Assembly (NCBI RefSeq): GCF_020102855.1
Contig: NZ_JADHZD010000009.1
Span: forward strand, 1 to 64,000
DNA from: Nocardioides lacusdianchii
Lineage (GTDB): Bacteria > Actinomycetota > Actinomycetes > Propionibacteriales > Nocardioidaceae
Direction: 5' to 3'
Length of the DNA: 64,000 bases
Every line of letters starts with the position of its first letter. Position 1 is the stretch's first letter. The position numbers and the translations under genes are program-made. The notes below the pieces were generated by a model. The model saw only the letters and a list, made by a program, of their open reading frames with translations, made no database searches and was not told the DNA's origin. Positions 1 to 8,125 of this stretch are shown piece by piece.

Positions 1-2
1 GG

Positions 3-110
3 AAGCTCAACACCCGACCACGCAAGACGCTGGGCTGGGCCACCCCAGCCCAGCGACTCGAAGAGCTACTCTGCGGACACCAAATCAATCGTGGTGCAAC
101 GACCGGCTGA
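3..110 (+). CDS. IS30-family transposase, C-terminal fragment (cut by window edge)
   Basis: Frame 3 is open from the window edge and ends with a TGA at 108-110, giving the last 35 residues of a protein. It contains the motif LNTRPRKTLGW followed by a TPA..RLEELL tail. That pattern is typical of the extreme C-terminus of IS30-family DDE transposases, which carry out cut-and-paste or circle-type transposition. The catalytic DDE residues would lie upstream of this window. The stop is followed at once by the presumed right terminal inverted repeat. It could be an intact element or a remnant; the window cannot tell. Recognition rests on the short conserved tail only. Confidence 0.75.
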   Translation, partial: KLNTRPRKTLGWATPAQRLEELLCGHQINRGATTG

Positions 111-120
111 ATCCGCCCGG
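89..120 (+). mobile_element. Probable right end (terminal inverted repeat) of the IS30-type element
   Basis: The segment around the transposase stop reads gtggtgcaacgaccggctga and continues into atccgcc. This matches in style the termini of actinobacterial IS30 elements, where the transposase stop codon lies inside or beside the terminal repeat. The left end is outside the window, so neither the inverted repeat nor a target duplication can be confirmed. Confidence 0.5.
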
Positions 121-151
121 CGTTACAACACGCGCCTGGACGCCGCGGCTC

Positions 152-550
152 TCAGGGACGCGCGTGCTCGATCGCCTCGTCCTCCTCCGGCGAGAGCTGC
201 TGCTCGCACGTCCAGGAGGAGATCGACTTGGCGTAGGTGCGGGCCTCGCTGCGGCCGTGGATCGAGGTCAGCACGACCCCGTGGCCGGCGTCGTCGAGCA
301 CCGCCAGGCTCCAGCTGAGGTGCCCGCCGACGTCGCCGAAGGCGTCGTAGCGCACGACGGAGAGGTGGCGCAGCGCGTCGGCGCTCTCCGCCTTGAGGGC
401 CGCGACCTCCTGGCGCAGGCCGTGCACGTCCTCGGGCAACGCCTCGACCCCGTCACCGCCGGAGCGGGACGGCGTACGCCGCAGGGCGAGCACGGCGAGC
501 ACGCAGGCCAGGGCGGCGAGGACGACGGCGACGACGGAGAGCACGAGCAC
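152..550 (-). CDS. DUF4446 family membrane-anchored protein
   Basis: The product is 132 residues. Residues 1-23 form one hydrophobic segment (LVLSVVAVVLAALACVLAVL), followed by a basic stretch, a short coiled-coil-like region (about 40-62) and a compact domain with RYDAFGDVGGHLSWSLAVLD and GVVLTSIHGR. This is the standard layout of DUF4446, a Gram-positive family of unknown function with one N-terminal membrane anchor. It lies back to back with pheA on the other strand, with about 70 bp between the starts for two promoters. The C-terminus is rich in acidic residues. The family match is clear and no function is claimed. Confidence 0.85.
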   Translation of the reverse strand: MLVLSVVAVVLAALACVLAVLALRRTPSRSGGDGVEALPEDVHGLRQEVAALKAESADALRHLSVVRYDAFGDVGGHLSWSLAVLDDAGHGVVLTSIHGRSEARTYAKSISSWTCEQQLSPEEDEAIEHARP

Positions 551-619
551 GCCCCGACCCTATGTTCGCGGGGCGGTCAACGACTGCCGGACACGGCCGG
601 AGGTGACACACTCGCCGAC

Positions 620-1459
620 GTGACAGCCCGACGGATCGCCTACCAGGGAGAGCCGGGAGCCAACTCCCACCTGGTGTGCCAGCAGGCCTACCCCGACTGG
701 GAGCCGATGCCGTGCGCGTCGTTCGAGGACGCCTTCGCGGCGGTGGAGAACGGTGACGCCGACCTGGCGATGATCCCGATCGACAACTCGATCGCCGGCC
801 GGGTCGCCGACATCCACCACTTCCTGCCGACCTCGGACCTGCACATCGTCGGCGAGCGCTTCCTGCGCATCCAGTTCTCCCTGATGGCCCTGCCGGGCGC
901 GAGCGTCGGCTCGCTGCGCACCGTGCACAGCCACGTCCACGCCCTCGGCCAGTGCCGCGGCGTGATCCGTGAGCTCGGGCTGACCCCGGTCGTCGCGGGC
1001 GACACCGCCGGCGCGGCCCGCGAGGTGGCGGAGTCCGGCGACCTGACCCAGGCCGCGATCGCTCCTCCCCTGGCGGCCGGCATCTACGGCCTGCAGGTGC
1101 TCCGCGAGGAGATCGAGGACGAGGACCACAACACCACCCGTTTCGTGGTGCTCTCGCGCGACTTCGAGCAGGCCACGGCCGGCGAGGGACCGGTCGTGAC
1201 GACCTTCATCTTCAACGTCCGCAACCTGCCGGCGGCGCTCTACAAGGCGCTCGGCGGCTTCGCCACCAACGGCGTCAACATGACCAAGCTGGAGAGCTAC
1301 ATGGTCGGCGGCCACTTCACCGCCACCCAGTTCCTCGCCGAGGTCGACGGCCATCCCGACGACCCGGGCGTGCGCAACGCGCTCGAGGAGCTCGCCTTCT
1401 TCACCACCGAGGTCAAGGTGCTCGGGGTCTACCCCGCCGACGCCTTCCGTGCAGAGTGA
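620..1459 (+). CDS. pheA: Prephenate dehydratase
   Basis: The product is 279 residues and converts prephenate to phenylpyruvate, water and CO2 in phenylalanine biosynthesis. The catalytic periplasmic-binding-like domain (residues 1-180) starts RIAYQGEPGANSH and carries the conserved NTTRF motif near residue 173. A C-terminal ACT domain (about 192-270: TTFIFNVRNLPAALYKAL, then NMTKLESY) is where phenylalanine would bind for feedback inhibition. The GTG at 620 was chosen because homology begins right after it; the frame stays open further upstream without homology. It is a monofunctional enzyme with no chorismate mutase domain. The next gene begins 16 bp downstream. Confidence 0.95.
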   Translation: MTARRIAYQGEPGANSHLVCQQAYPDWEPMPCASFEDAFAAVENGDADLAMIPIDNSIAGRVADIHHFLPTSDLHIVGERFLRIQFSLMALPGASVGSLRTVHSHVHALGQCRGVIRELGLTPVVAGDTAGAAREVAESGDLTQAAIAPPLAAGIYGLQVLREEIEDEDHNTTRFVVLSRDFEQATAGEGPVVTTFIFNVRNLPAALYKALGGFATNGVNMTKLESYMVGGHFTATQFLAEVDGHPDDPGVRNALEELAFFTTEVKVLGVYPADAFRAE

Positions 1460-1475
1460 TTGAGACACTTCCGCG

Positions 1476-2081
1476 GTGATCGATCTCCTCGTGGTCGCCC
1501 TCGCCTTCGGTGCCATCTTCGTCGTCGAGCTGCCCGACAAGACCTTCATCGCCACGCTGGTGATGTCGACGAAGATGCGTCCGCTCTTCGTCTGGATCGG
1601 CGTCGGGCTCGCCTTCCTCGTGCAGACCGGCATCGCGGTCGGCCTCGGCAAGGCGGCGTCCTTCCTGCCCGAGCAGCTCATCCACACCGTCGCCGCCCTG
1701 ATGTTCCTCATCGGTGCGGTCATCCTGTTCCGGGAGGCACGCTCGGCCGACGACGACGAGGCCGACCAGGAGGAGGAGTACGCCGCGAAGGCCGACCCTG
1801 CCGCGCACGGCTTCCGGGTGGTCGCCACCTCGTTCCTGGTGCTCTTCGCCGCCGAGTGGGGCGACCTGTCGCAGCTGCTGACCATCTCCCTGGTCGCGAA
1901 GTACGACGACCCCCTGTCGGTGTTCCTCGGCGCCTGGGGCGCGCTGCTGGCCGTCTCCGGCCTCGCGGTCATCGTGGGCCGCCTGCTGCTCCAGCGGATC
2001 AAGCTCTCGCTGCTGCACTACGTGGGTGCCACGGTCTGCGTCCTGATGGCAGTCTTGACGGTGTGGGAGATGACGCGCTGA
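1476..2081 (+). CDS. TMEM165/GDT1 (UPF0016) family cation transporter
   Basis: The product is 201 residues with six predicted membrane helices in two homologous halves. Each half carries the family signature: VVELPDKTF near residue 18 and AAEWGDLSQL near residue 128. The first is the actinobacterial ExPDKT variant of the ExGD(K/R)T motif. An acidic loop (DDDEADQEEE) joins the halves. GDT1 proteins move Mn2+ or Ca2+ out of the cytoplasm, so export of a divalent metal is the likely role. The start is GTG at 1476. Another putative Mn2+ exporter, TerC behind a Mn2+ riboswitch, lies 8 kb away. Confidence 0.88.
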   Translation: MIDLLVVALAFGAIFVVELPDKTFIATLVMSTKMRPLFVWIGVGLAFLVQTGIAVGLGKAASFLPEQLIHTVAALMFLIGAVILFREARSADDDEADQEEEYAAKADPAAHGFRVVATSFLVLFAAEWGDLSQLLTISLVAKYDDPLSVFLGAWGALLAVSGLAVIVGRLLLQRIKLSLLHYVGATVCVLMAVLTVWEMTR

Positions 2082-2095
2082 CCCATCGGGTGCGG

Positions 2096-3211
2096 ATGGC
2101 GGTCCACGACCGCTACGTCGCCGTCAACGGCGACCACCCGATGACCGCCGACGACGACGCCTACGTGCGCGAGCACTTCGTCCCGGCGACACCCGAGGCG
2201 ATGGCGCTGATGCTCGAGGGTCGCCTGCCGCTGGCGTCGTACGTCCTGCGCGACGGCACGCCGATGGTGCCCGCCGCGCACGGCGAGCTGGCCGAGATCG
2301 CCGGAGGCATCGACCGTCTCCGGGAGTGGTTCGTCGCCTTCTGGGAGGGCGAGGAGGAGACCGGCGCCCAGGAGTGGGCGCACTACCTGTCCGGGCAGGA
2401 GGTCAGCCTGCGCGACGTCAACCCGGTGCGGATCCGGCAGCGCGAGGAGCGCATCGCCGAGGCCGCCGCAGCGCTCGACCTGCTGCGCCGCGACCCGCGC
2501 GACGGGACCGGCCGGGGGATGCTCGGCGAGGCCGTCGACGGCGTCCTCGCGGTGCCCGGGCTGGACTGGCTGCTCCTGCCGATGACGGCGTACGACCGGC
2601 TCCGGTTCGGTGGACCGACGGTGCGCGAGCTGTGGGTCGACCTCCCCCGCGCCGAGTTCCTCACGCCTGCCCCGCCGGCGTGGCCCCTGCGCACCGAACG
2701 GCTGGTGCTGCGCCCCTACGAGCCGCGCGACGCGGAGGCCTTCGTCGAGGCGTGGGCCTCCGAGGAGTGGAGCAGCCTGCTGCTGAGCCGCCCGATGAAC
2801 CGGGCCGAGGTCGTCGAGATGGTGCGCCGGCGCACCGCCGCGGCCAGCGACGAGTTCGTCTCGCTCGTCGTCGAGCACGAGGGCGTGGTCGTCGGCGACT
2901 CCCTGCTCCACCTCCAGGGCACCGGGATGAGCGAGGGCGAGATCGGGTGGACGGTCCTGCCCCAGCACGCCGGACGCGGCTTCGCGACCGAGGCAGCCCG
3001 GGAGGTGCTGCGCCTCGGCTTCGAGCACTACGGCCTGCGCCGCATCGTGGCGAACCTCGACGCCCGCAACCACCGCTCCGCCGCGCTCTGCGAGCGGCTC
3101 GGGATGCGTCGCGAGGGCGACAAGGTCGCCGACTTCTGGTCCAAGGGCAGGTGGACCAGCTCGTACGACTACGCGCTCCTGCGCGAGGAGTGGGAGGCGG
3201 CGCTCGGCTGA
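2096..3211 (+). CDS. DUF6058-like domain fused to GNAT N-acetyltransferase
   Basis: The product is about 371 residues. The N-terminal half (1-185) contains MTADDDAYVREHFVPATP and LPLASYVLRDGTPMVP, resembling DUF6058, a family often seen near natural-product genes. The C-terminal half (about 195-370) is a RimJ/RimL-type GNAT domain: LRTERLVLRPYEPRDAEAF, an acetyl-CoA loop at VLPQHAGRGFATEAAREVL and NHRSAALCERLGMRREG. The acceptor is unknown. Possible starts are ATG 2096, GTG 2090 and GTG 2063; none has an ideal ribosome site, and I chose the ATG nearest the homology. The two halves are continuous with no frameshift. Confidence 0.78.
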   Translation: MAVHDRYVAVNGDHPMTADDDAYVREHFVPATPEAMALMLEGRLPLASYVLRDGTPMVPAAHGELAEIAGGIDRLREWFVAFWEGEEETGAQEWAHYLSGQEVSLRDVNPVRIRQREERIAEAAAALDLLRRDPRDGTGRGMLGEAVDGVLAVPGLDWLLLPMTAYDRLRFGGPTVRELWVDLPRAEFLTPAPPAWPLRTERLVLRPYEPRDAEAFVEAWASEEWSSLLLSRPMNRAEVVEMVRRRTAAASDEFVSLVVEHEGVVVGDSLLHLQGTGMSEGEIGWTVLPQHAGRGFATEAAREVLRLGFEHYGLRRIVANLDARNHRSAALCERLGMRREGDKVADFWSKGRWTSSYDYALLREEWEAALG

Positions 3212-3273
3212 TCCGGCCGCCGCACGTGCGGCGGGCGTGGTTGACCGGGCCCCCTCGGCACTAGAGTCCGCAC

Positions 3274-4509
3274 ATGGTCTCCCACACTCCCGCCCCCCAC
3301 GGCGCGGACAGCGAAGTCGGCCGGCTGGCCACGGTCATGCTCCACCGGCCCGGCAACGAGCTCAAGCGGCTCACGCCCCGCAACAACGACCGCCTCCTCT
3401 TCGACGGCATCCCGTGGGTCAGCCGCGCGCAGGAGGAGCACGACGCCTTCGCCGCGACCCTGCGCGAGCGTGGGGTCGAGGTGCTCTACCTCACCGAGCT
3501 GCTCACCGAGACCCTCGAGAGCGAGCTCGCCCGCAACCACGCGATCACGAGCGCGCTGTCCGGCTTGCACCTCGGCGACACGATGCGCCGCTACCTCGCC
3601 CAGGCGCTGCGCAGCCTGTCCCCCGAGGAGCTCACCGGCGTGCTCACCGCCGGCATCCGCAACGACGAGGTCAAGGGCGGCCACGGCCTGGTGACCAGCC
3701 TGCTCCACCCGCACGACTTCCTCGTCGACCCGCTGCCCAACCTGCTCTTCACCCGCGACTCCAGCGTGTGGGTCCGCGACCGGGTCGCGGTGACCAGCCT
3801 CGCGATGCCGGCCCGCAAGCGCGAGACCCAGCTGACCGAGCTGATCTACACCGAGCACCCGCGCTTCGCCGGCACCCGCAAGATCCACGGCTGGCACAAC
3901 GAGCACGTCGAGGGCGGCGACGTCCTGCTCCTCGCGCCCGGCGTGATCGCCGTCGGCGTCGGCGAGCGTACGACGCCCGCGGGCGTGGAGCGGCTGGCCC
4001 GCCAGGTCTTCCACGCCGACCTCGCGCACACCGTGCTGGCCGTGCCGATCGCGCAGGAGCGCGCCACGATGCACCTCGACACGGTCTGCACGATGGTCGA
4101 CGTCGACAAGGTCGTGATGTACCCCAACGTCGCCGACACCCTCCGCGCGGTGACGGTGACCCTGGCGGACCGCGGCTCGGGCGAGTCCGACCTGACGCTG
4201 AACGTCAGCGGGTCCGAGCCGTTCCTCGTCGCGGCCGCCAAGGCGATGCAGATCGACACGCTGCACCAGATCGACACCGGCCTCGACCCGGTCACCGCCG
4301 AGCGCGAGCAGTGGGACGACGGCAACAACACCCTGGCGCTCGCGCCGCGGGTCGCGGTGGCCTACGAGCGCAACGACGAGACCAACGACCGGCTCGAGGA
4401 CGCCGGCATCGAGGTCGTGCGGATCGCCGGCTCCGAGCTGGGCTCGGGTCGCGGCGGGCCACGCTGCATGAGCTGCCCGATCTCGCGCGAGCCGCTGCAG
4501 GTGGACTGA
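3274..4509 (+). CDS. arcA: Arginine deiminase
   Basis: The product is 411 residues and hydrolyses L-arginine to citrulline and ammonia in the cytoplasm. Guanidino-modifying-enzyme signatures are present: FTRDSSVWV (near 161), EGGDVLLL with its catalytic Glu (near 213), [10 protein letters not shown] (near 269) and the catalytic cysteine Cys398 in [13 protein letters not shown], close to position 398 in mycoplasmal enzymes. Full length matches the family. No arcB, arcC or arcD lies in the window, so the usual ATP-yielding operon is absent here. It is 50 bp upstream of the cyclic-nucleotide-binding gene on the same strand. Confidence 0.95.
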   Translation: MVSHTPAPHGADSEVGRLATVMLHRPGNELKRLTPRNNDRLLFDGIPWVSRAQEEHDAFAATLRERGVEVLYLTELLTETLESELARNHAITSALSGLHLGDTMRRYLAQALRSLSPEELTGVLTAGIRNDEVKGGHGLVTSLLHPHDFLVDPLPNLLFTRDSSVWVRDRVAVTSLAMPARKRETQLTELIYTEHPRFAGTRKIHGWHNEHVEGGDVLLLAPGVIAVGVGERTTPAGVERLARQVFHADLAHTVLAVPIAQERATMHLDTVCTMVDVDKVVMYPNVADTLRAVTVTLADRGSGESDLTLNVSGSEPFLVAAAKAMQIDTLHQIDTGLDPVTAEREQWDDGNNTLALAPRVAVAYERNDETNDRLEDAGIEVVRIAGSELGSGRGGPRCMSCPISREPLQVD

Positions 4510-4558
4510 ACCACGCCGAACGGGCATCACCCTCGCGCCGGTGGCTCGTTGACCGGGC

Positions 4559-4933
4559 ATGACTGACTCGATCCTCGACGCCCTGGAGCCCGCCGACGCC
4601 CAGCGCGTCCTGGCTGCCGGCAACGCCCTGCGCCTGCCCCAGGGCTGGTCGCCCATCGCCGAGAGCACCCCTGCCGACAAGGCGTACCTCATCACCGAGG
4701 GCGAGGTGTCGGTGCGCAAGGGCGGCGTCGAGGTCGCCACCCTCGGCCCCGGTGCCGTCGTCGGCGAGACCGCCATCGTCAACCGCACCCTCCGCTCGGC
4801 CACCGTCGTCGCGCTGACGCCGCTGCGGGTCGTGCACTTCACCAGCGAGCGGATCGAGCAGCTGGCCGACGAGATCCCCGCCTTCGGCGCCGCCCTGCGC
4901 GCTGCCGCGGCCGGGCGTGCCGCGGGCAGCTGA
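4559..4933 (+). CDS. Stand-alone cyclic nucleotide-binding domain protein
   Basis: The product is 124 residues and is almost entirely one CAP/CRP-type cNMP-binding beta-barrel: KAYLITEGEVSVRKGG, then the phosphate-binding-cassette region GPGAVVGETAIVNRTLRSATVVALT, then a closing helix. The canonical GE..L..R.A form is replaced by GET..VNRTLRSA, so ligand affinity is uncertain. There is no HTH or kinase domain. The next gene, a nucleotidyl cyclase, begins 5 bp after the stop, so the two are almost certainly co-transcribed. A role as a cAMP sensor or buffer for that cyclase is inferred. Confidence 0.85.
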   Translation: MTDSILDALEPADAQRVLAAGNALRLPQGWSPIAESTPADKAYLITEGEVSVRKGGVEVATLGPGAVVGETAIVNRTLRSATVVALTPLRVVHFTSERIEQLADEIPAFGAALRAAAAGRAAGS

Positions 4934-4938
4934 GCGAC

Positions 4939-5994
4939 ATGGGCGAGGGCGCCCCGGTCGAGGGGGCTCCCCCCGCGCTCGACGTGCCGGACGGGACCGT
5001 CCGCGCCATGGAGGCCTTCCTGCTCGGTCAGGAGCCGAGCCTCACCCGGGTGCAGGTCGCCGAGCGCGCCGGCGTACCGCTCGAGCTGGCGGTGACGCTG
5101 TGGCACCACCTCGGCTTCCCGCACCACCGCGACGACGACGTCGCCTTCGCCGAGAGCGACGTCGAGGCGCTGCGGCTGAGCGCCGACCTGGTCGAGATGG
5201 GCATCCTGCCGCCGGACTCGCAGGCGGCGCTCGTCCGCACGTGGGGCCGCAGCTACGCCCGGCTCGCGGAGTGGCAGACCGCGCTGCTGGCCGAGCTCGC
5301 CGTCGAGGGCGGTGACCCTGCCGCGGCGCTCACCGAGCTCGCCTCGGACGTGCTGCCGCGCGTCGAGGCCCTCCAGAGCTATGTCTGGCGCCGCCACCTG
5401 GCCAGCGCCTCGCAGCACCTGCTCGGGCACGCCACCACCCTCACCGTCGGCTCCGGCGAGGCCCGGATGTCGGTCTGCTTCGTCGACATCGTCGGCTACA
5501 CCACCCAGAGCCGCAGCCTCGACGGCGCCGAGCTCGTCGCGTGGGTCGACCGCTTCGAGTCCGACACCACGACCCTCGTCGTCGACCACGGCGGCCAGGT
5601 CATCAAGACCATCGGCGACGAGGTGCTCTTCACCGTCGCCGACCCCGGGGCCGCCGTCACCATCGCCACCACGCTCACCGCGCGCGGCGACGACCCCGAC
5701 GACCCGTTCCCCGCGGTCCGCGCCGGCATCGCCCACGGGGACGTCGTACGCCGTCTCGGCGACGTCTTCGGCTCCACCGTCAACGCCGCCTCCCGCCTCA
5801 CCTCGGCCGCCCGGCCGGGCACCGTGCTGGTCGACGCCGGGGTCCGCGAGGCCCTGACGGAGGCGGCCGACGAAGGCGAGGACGACGGTGACGACACCTC
5901 ACCCTGGCGCTTGCGCAGGCTGCGCCGGGTGTCGGCCAAGGGCTTCAAGAACCTCGAGGCCTGGCGGGTCAGACCGGCACCCGGGAGGAAGTGA
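4939..5994 (+). CDS. Class III adenylate/guanylate cyclase
   Basis: The product is 351 residues. Residues 1-165 form a helical N-terminal domain resembling the autoinhibitory pH-sensing region of mycobacterial Rv1264-type cyclases. Residues 172-345 form the catalytic domain. All catalytic positions are visible: metal ligands Asp183 (FVDIVGYT) and Asp227 (IGDEV), the adenine-specifying pair Lys223 and Asp275 (RLGDVFG), and transition-state residues Asn282 and Arg286 (VNAASRL). The Lys/Asp pair predicts ATP as substrate, making cAMP. No membrane segment is seen. An acidic patch (DEGEDDGDD) interrupts the C-terminus. It pairs with the cNMP-binding gene 5 bp upstream. Confidence 0.92.
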   Translation: MGEGAPVEGAPPALDVPDGTVRAMEAFLLGQEPSLTRVQVAERAGVPLELAVTLWHHLGFPHHRDDDVAFAESDVEALRLSADLVEMGILPPDSQAALVRTWGRSYARLAEWQTALLAELAVEGGDPAAALTELASDVLPRVEALQSYVWRRHLASASQHLLGHATTLTVGSGEARMSVCFVDIVGYTTQSRSLDGAELVAWVDRFESDTTTLVVDHGGQVIKTIGDEVLFTVADPGAAVTIATTLTARGDDPDDPFPAVRAGIAHGDVVRRLGDVFGSTVNAASRLTSAARPGTVLVDAGVREALTEAADEGEDDGDDTSPWRLRRLRRVSAKGFKNLEAWRVRPAPGRK

Positions 5995-6074
5995 CGCGCA
6001 TCGCGCGGATGCGATCAGGACGGCTGGGTACCGGGGGTCAGGTTCGCGGGCATTCATGAGTGCCCACGAGCTGA

Positions 6075-6108
6075 GGCCCGAGTGCTCATGATGGCGGGCA
6101 CTCGGGCC
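6075..6108. terminator. Inverted repeat between convergent genes (11-bp stem)
   Basis: The arms ggcccgagtgc (6075-6085) and gcactcgggcc (6098-6108) are perfectly complementary around a 12-nt loop. The repeat lies 80 bp after the cyclase stop and before the converging DUF5926 gene, where a bidirectional terminator is expected. No U-tract follows, as is common in actinobacteria. Confidence 0.6.
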
Positions 6109-6133
6109 GCCCCAAGCATCTGGAGACGTGAAA

Positions 6134-6173
6134 GCCCGGTCGTTGTTGACGGGGGAAACAACAACGACCGGGC
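6134..6173. terminator. Strong hairpin, likely bidirectional terminator (15-bp stem)
   Basis: The arms gcccggtcgttgttg (6134-6148) and caacaacgaccgggc (6159-6173) pair perfectly around a 10-nt loop. The hairpin lies between the convergent cyclase and DUF5926 genes, 26 bp after the first hairpin, so the 264-bp gap holds two terminator-like structures and no convincing gene. A U-tract is absent. Confidence 0.75.
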
Positions 6174-6258
6174 AGGGACGAATCTACTCCGCTCGTGACG
6201 GCACGCACAACCGTTGGCCCGCTTGTGTTCTGCATGTGGCCAACACGTGGAGCCGCTC

Positions 6259-7194
6259 TTACCGGATCGTCACCTGACGGTTGGCGAGTCCGGCCCGGGC
6301 AGAGCGCTCGGCCGCCGTGAGCGCTCCGCCGCCGAGGGCCTCCTCGAGGTCGGCGGCGAATCGCGCAGCCGGCTCCTCGAGCACCTCGGCGCCGGTGCCG
6401 AGCGGCAGGTCCCACACGGGCGCGAGCAGGCCGTGCGCACGGAACATGCCCACGAAGCGCGAGCCCTCGGCCACCGAGTCCCGGCCGGCGGCGTGGAGGC
6501 GGGCGAGCGCGTCGAGCAGCGCGTCCTCGGGGTGCGGCATGACCCAGCGCAGGTGCTCCTTGGTGCCGACGTCGGTCCAGTACGCCGCCTCGACCGAGGT
6601 GAGCCGCGTGGTGGGCATGACGCCGCCGTTGGCCTGCTCGAGGGCGGCCTCCATGCCGGCGTCACGCTCGGGGATGTCGTCGATCCAGTAGTCGAAGCCG
6701 TCGTGGACGGTGATGTCGAGGCTGGTGTCGGTGATGAGGTCCTGCAGGGCGGGGCCCTCGCCGGGAGCGCTCAGGAGACCGACGACACCGGGCTCCTCGG
6801 TGGCCAGGGCCAGCTCGAGGACGGCGCCGAGGTCACGGGCCGGGTTGCCGTAGGCGTGCTGCACCTGCAGGCCCAGCCAGACGTCGCCGGAGTCGCGCAC
6901 CATCGCGGGTGCTGCGCCGGGCAGGAGGGTGGCCAGGCGGACCGTGCGGTCGCCGTCCTTGAGGGTCAGCGGCGCGGTGGCCGCGGGCACGAGCTCGCGC
7001 AGCGCGATGACGTCGCACTCGCTGGGCATGCCTTCGAAGGGGCGCGCCACGAAGGTGGGTGCGGCACCGCCGGCCGCGCCGTGACAGGCCTTGTAGCGCT
7101 TGCCCGAGCCGCAGGGGCAGGGCTGGCGGGGGCCGACCTCGCCGGCGGCGGGGGCGGACGCGGACGTGCTGCGGTTGCGCGACTTCTTGGCCAT
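6259..7194 (-). CDS. DUF5926 family protein with N-terminal SEC-C zinc motif
   Basis: The product is 311 residues. Residues 22-40 carry a SEC-C motif (RQPCPCGSGKRYKACHG), a small zinc-binding module first seen at the SecA C-terminus. The rest matches the actinobacterial DUF5926 family: VARPFEGMPSECDVIALRELVPAATAP, then EPGVVGLLSAPGEG and a C-terminal RSARAGLANRQVTIR. Such proteins are sometimes mislabelled SecA because of the SEC-C motif, but no ATPase domain is present. The ATG at 7194 is preceded by a weak GGGGA. Function unknown. Confidence 0.87.
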   Translation of the reverse strand: MAKKSRNRSTSASAPAAGEVGPRQPCPCGSGKRYKACHGAAGGAAPTFVARPFEGMPSECDVIALRELVPAATAPLTLKDGDRTVRLATLLPGAAPAMVRDSGDVWLGLQVQHAYGNPARDLGAVLELALATEEPGVVGLLSAPGEGPALQDLITDTSLDITVHDGFDYWIDDIPERDAGMEAALEQANGGVMPTTRLTSVEAAYWTDVGTKEHLRWVMPHPEDALLDALARLHAAGRDSVAEGSRFVGMFRAHGLLAPVWDLPLGTGAEVLEEPAARFAADLEEALGGGALTAAERSARAGLANRQVTIR

Positions 7195-7228
7195 TCCCCG
7201 AGCCTAGTGCGGGGTCCCGATGCCGCGC

Positions 7229-8050
7229 TCAGCGGTCGAGCAGCTCGAGGATGTGGGCCGGGCGGTCGCTGATCACGGCCGTGACCCCCAGGTCGAGGCA
7301 GATCTCGAGGTCGTCGGCGGTGTTGACCGTCCACACGTGGATCTCGCGCCCGGCCTTCACGAGGTGACGGCCCAGGCCGGGATGCTCGCGCAGCTCCTTG
7401 ATGCCCGGACCGATGATCCAGTCGTCGTCGACGACCGGTCGCAGCACCGGCCAGTGGTGCGCCTTGTCGACGAGCATCACGACCTCGAGCCCCGGCGCCA
7501 GGCGGCGCACACGGCTCACGGCGTTGAGCGAGAAGCTCATCACCCGGGCCGGCGACCCCGCCCGGTCCCAGCCGAAGTCGCCCAGCGTCTCGACCAGGCG
7601 TCGCTCGACCAGCCCGCCGTAGCGGGTGGGGTGCTTGGTCTCGATGGCCAGCTCGACGTGGCGGTCGTAGTCGGCGACCATCTCGAGGAGCTTGCGCAGG
7701 GTGAGGACCTTGCCGTCCGCGGGGTCCCGGTCGGGGGCCTCGTCGTCGAGGTCGGACCACGGGCTCTTCCACGACGCGAAGTCGAGCTCGTCGAGCTCGG
7801 CGAGGTTCATCGTCGACACCAGCCCCGTGGTGGACGCCGTACGCCTCAGGTCGCGGTCGTGCACGCACACGAGGTGGCCGTCGGCGGTGAGCCGGACGTC
7901 GCACTCGAGCGCATCGGCCCCCTCGTCGAGGGCCTTCACGTAGGCCGCGAGCGTGTGCTCGGCCCTCTCGTGGCTGCTCCCGCGGTGGGCGACCACCTGC
8001 GGTCGGGTGCGGGGGTCACGGGGGCGCCGGATGCGCGGCGTACGACGCAT
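7229..8050 (-). CDS. Glycerophosphodiester phosphodiesterase (GDPD) family protein
   Basis: The product is 273 residues. It has the GDPD TIM-barrel signatures: VVAHRGSSHERAEHTLAAY (general acid/base His), ALECDVRLTADGHLVCVHDRDL with the metal-binding Glu/Asp and second catalytic His, IETKHPTRYGG, and a C-terminal HVWTVNTADDLEICLDLGVTAVISDRP. These enzymes hydrolyse glycerophosphodiesters to glycerol-3-phosphate and an alcohol. No signal peptide is visible, so it is probably cytoplasmic. It follows DUF5926 upstream by 34 bp on the opposite side of transcription order (same strand). The ATG at 8050 is the first in-frame start near the homology. Confidence 0.92.
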   Translation of the reverse strand: MRRTPRIRRPRDPRTRPQVVAHRGSSHERAEHTLAAYVKALDEGADALECDVRLTADGHLVCVHDRDLRRTASTTGLVSTMNLAELDELDFASWKSPWSDLDDEAPDRDPADGKVLTLRKLLEMVADYDRHVELAIETKHPTRYGGLVERRLVETLGDFGWDRAGSPARVMSFSLNAVSRVRRLAPGLEVVMLVDKAHHWPVLRPVVDDDWIIGPGIKELREHPGLGRHLVKAGREIHVWTVNTADDLEICLDLGVTAVISDRPAHILELLDR

Positions 8051-8125
8051 GGTCCGAGCATGGCACGTCCGGGGACCTCCGCGTCGCAGGACGGCCGTCC
8101 CCCGGGCGGGTGCCATGCTGGGCGC

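Noticed and set aside
3169..5736. Long minus-strand open frame opposite arcA and the cyclase (855 codons)
   Set aside because: It has Val/Asp/Gly/Arg-dominated low-complexity sequence without motifs and lies opposite genes with clear catalytic residues. GC-rich codon bias creates such antisense frames.
6259..7194. SecA identity for the SEC-C protein
   Set aside because: Only the short zinc motif matches SecA; there is no DEAD motor domain and the rest matches DUF5926.
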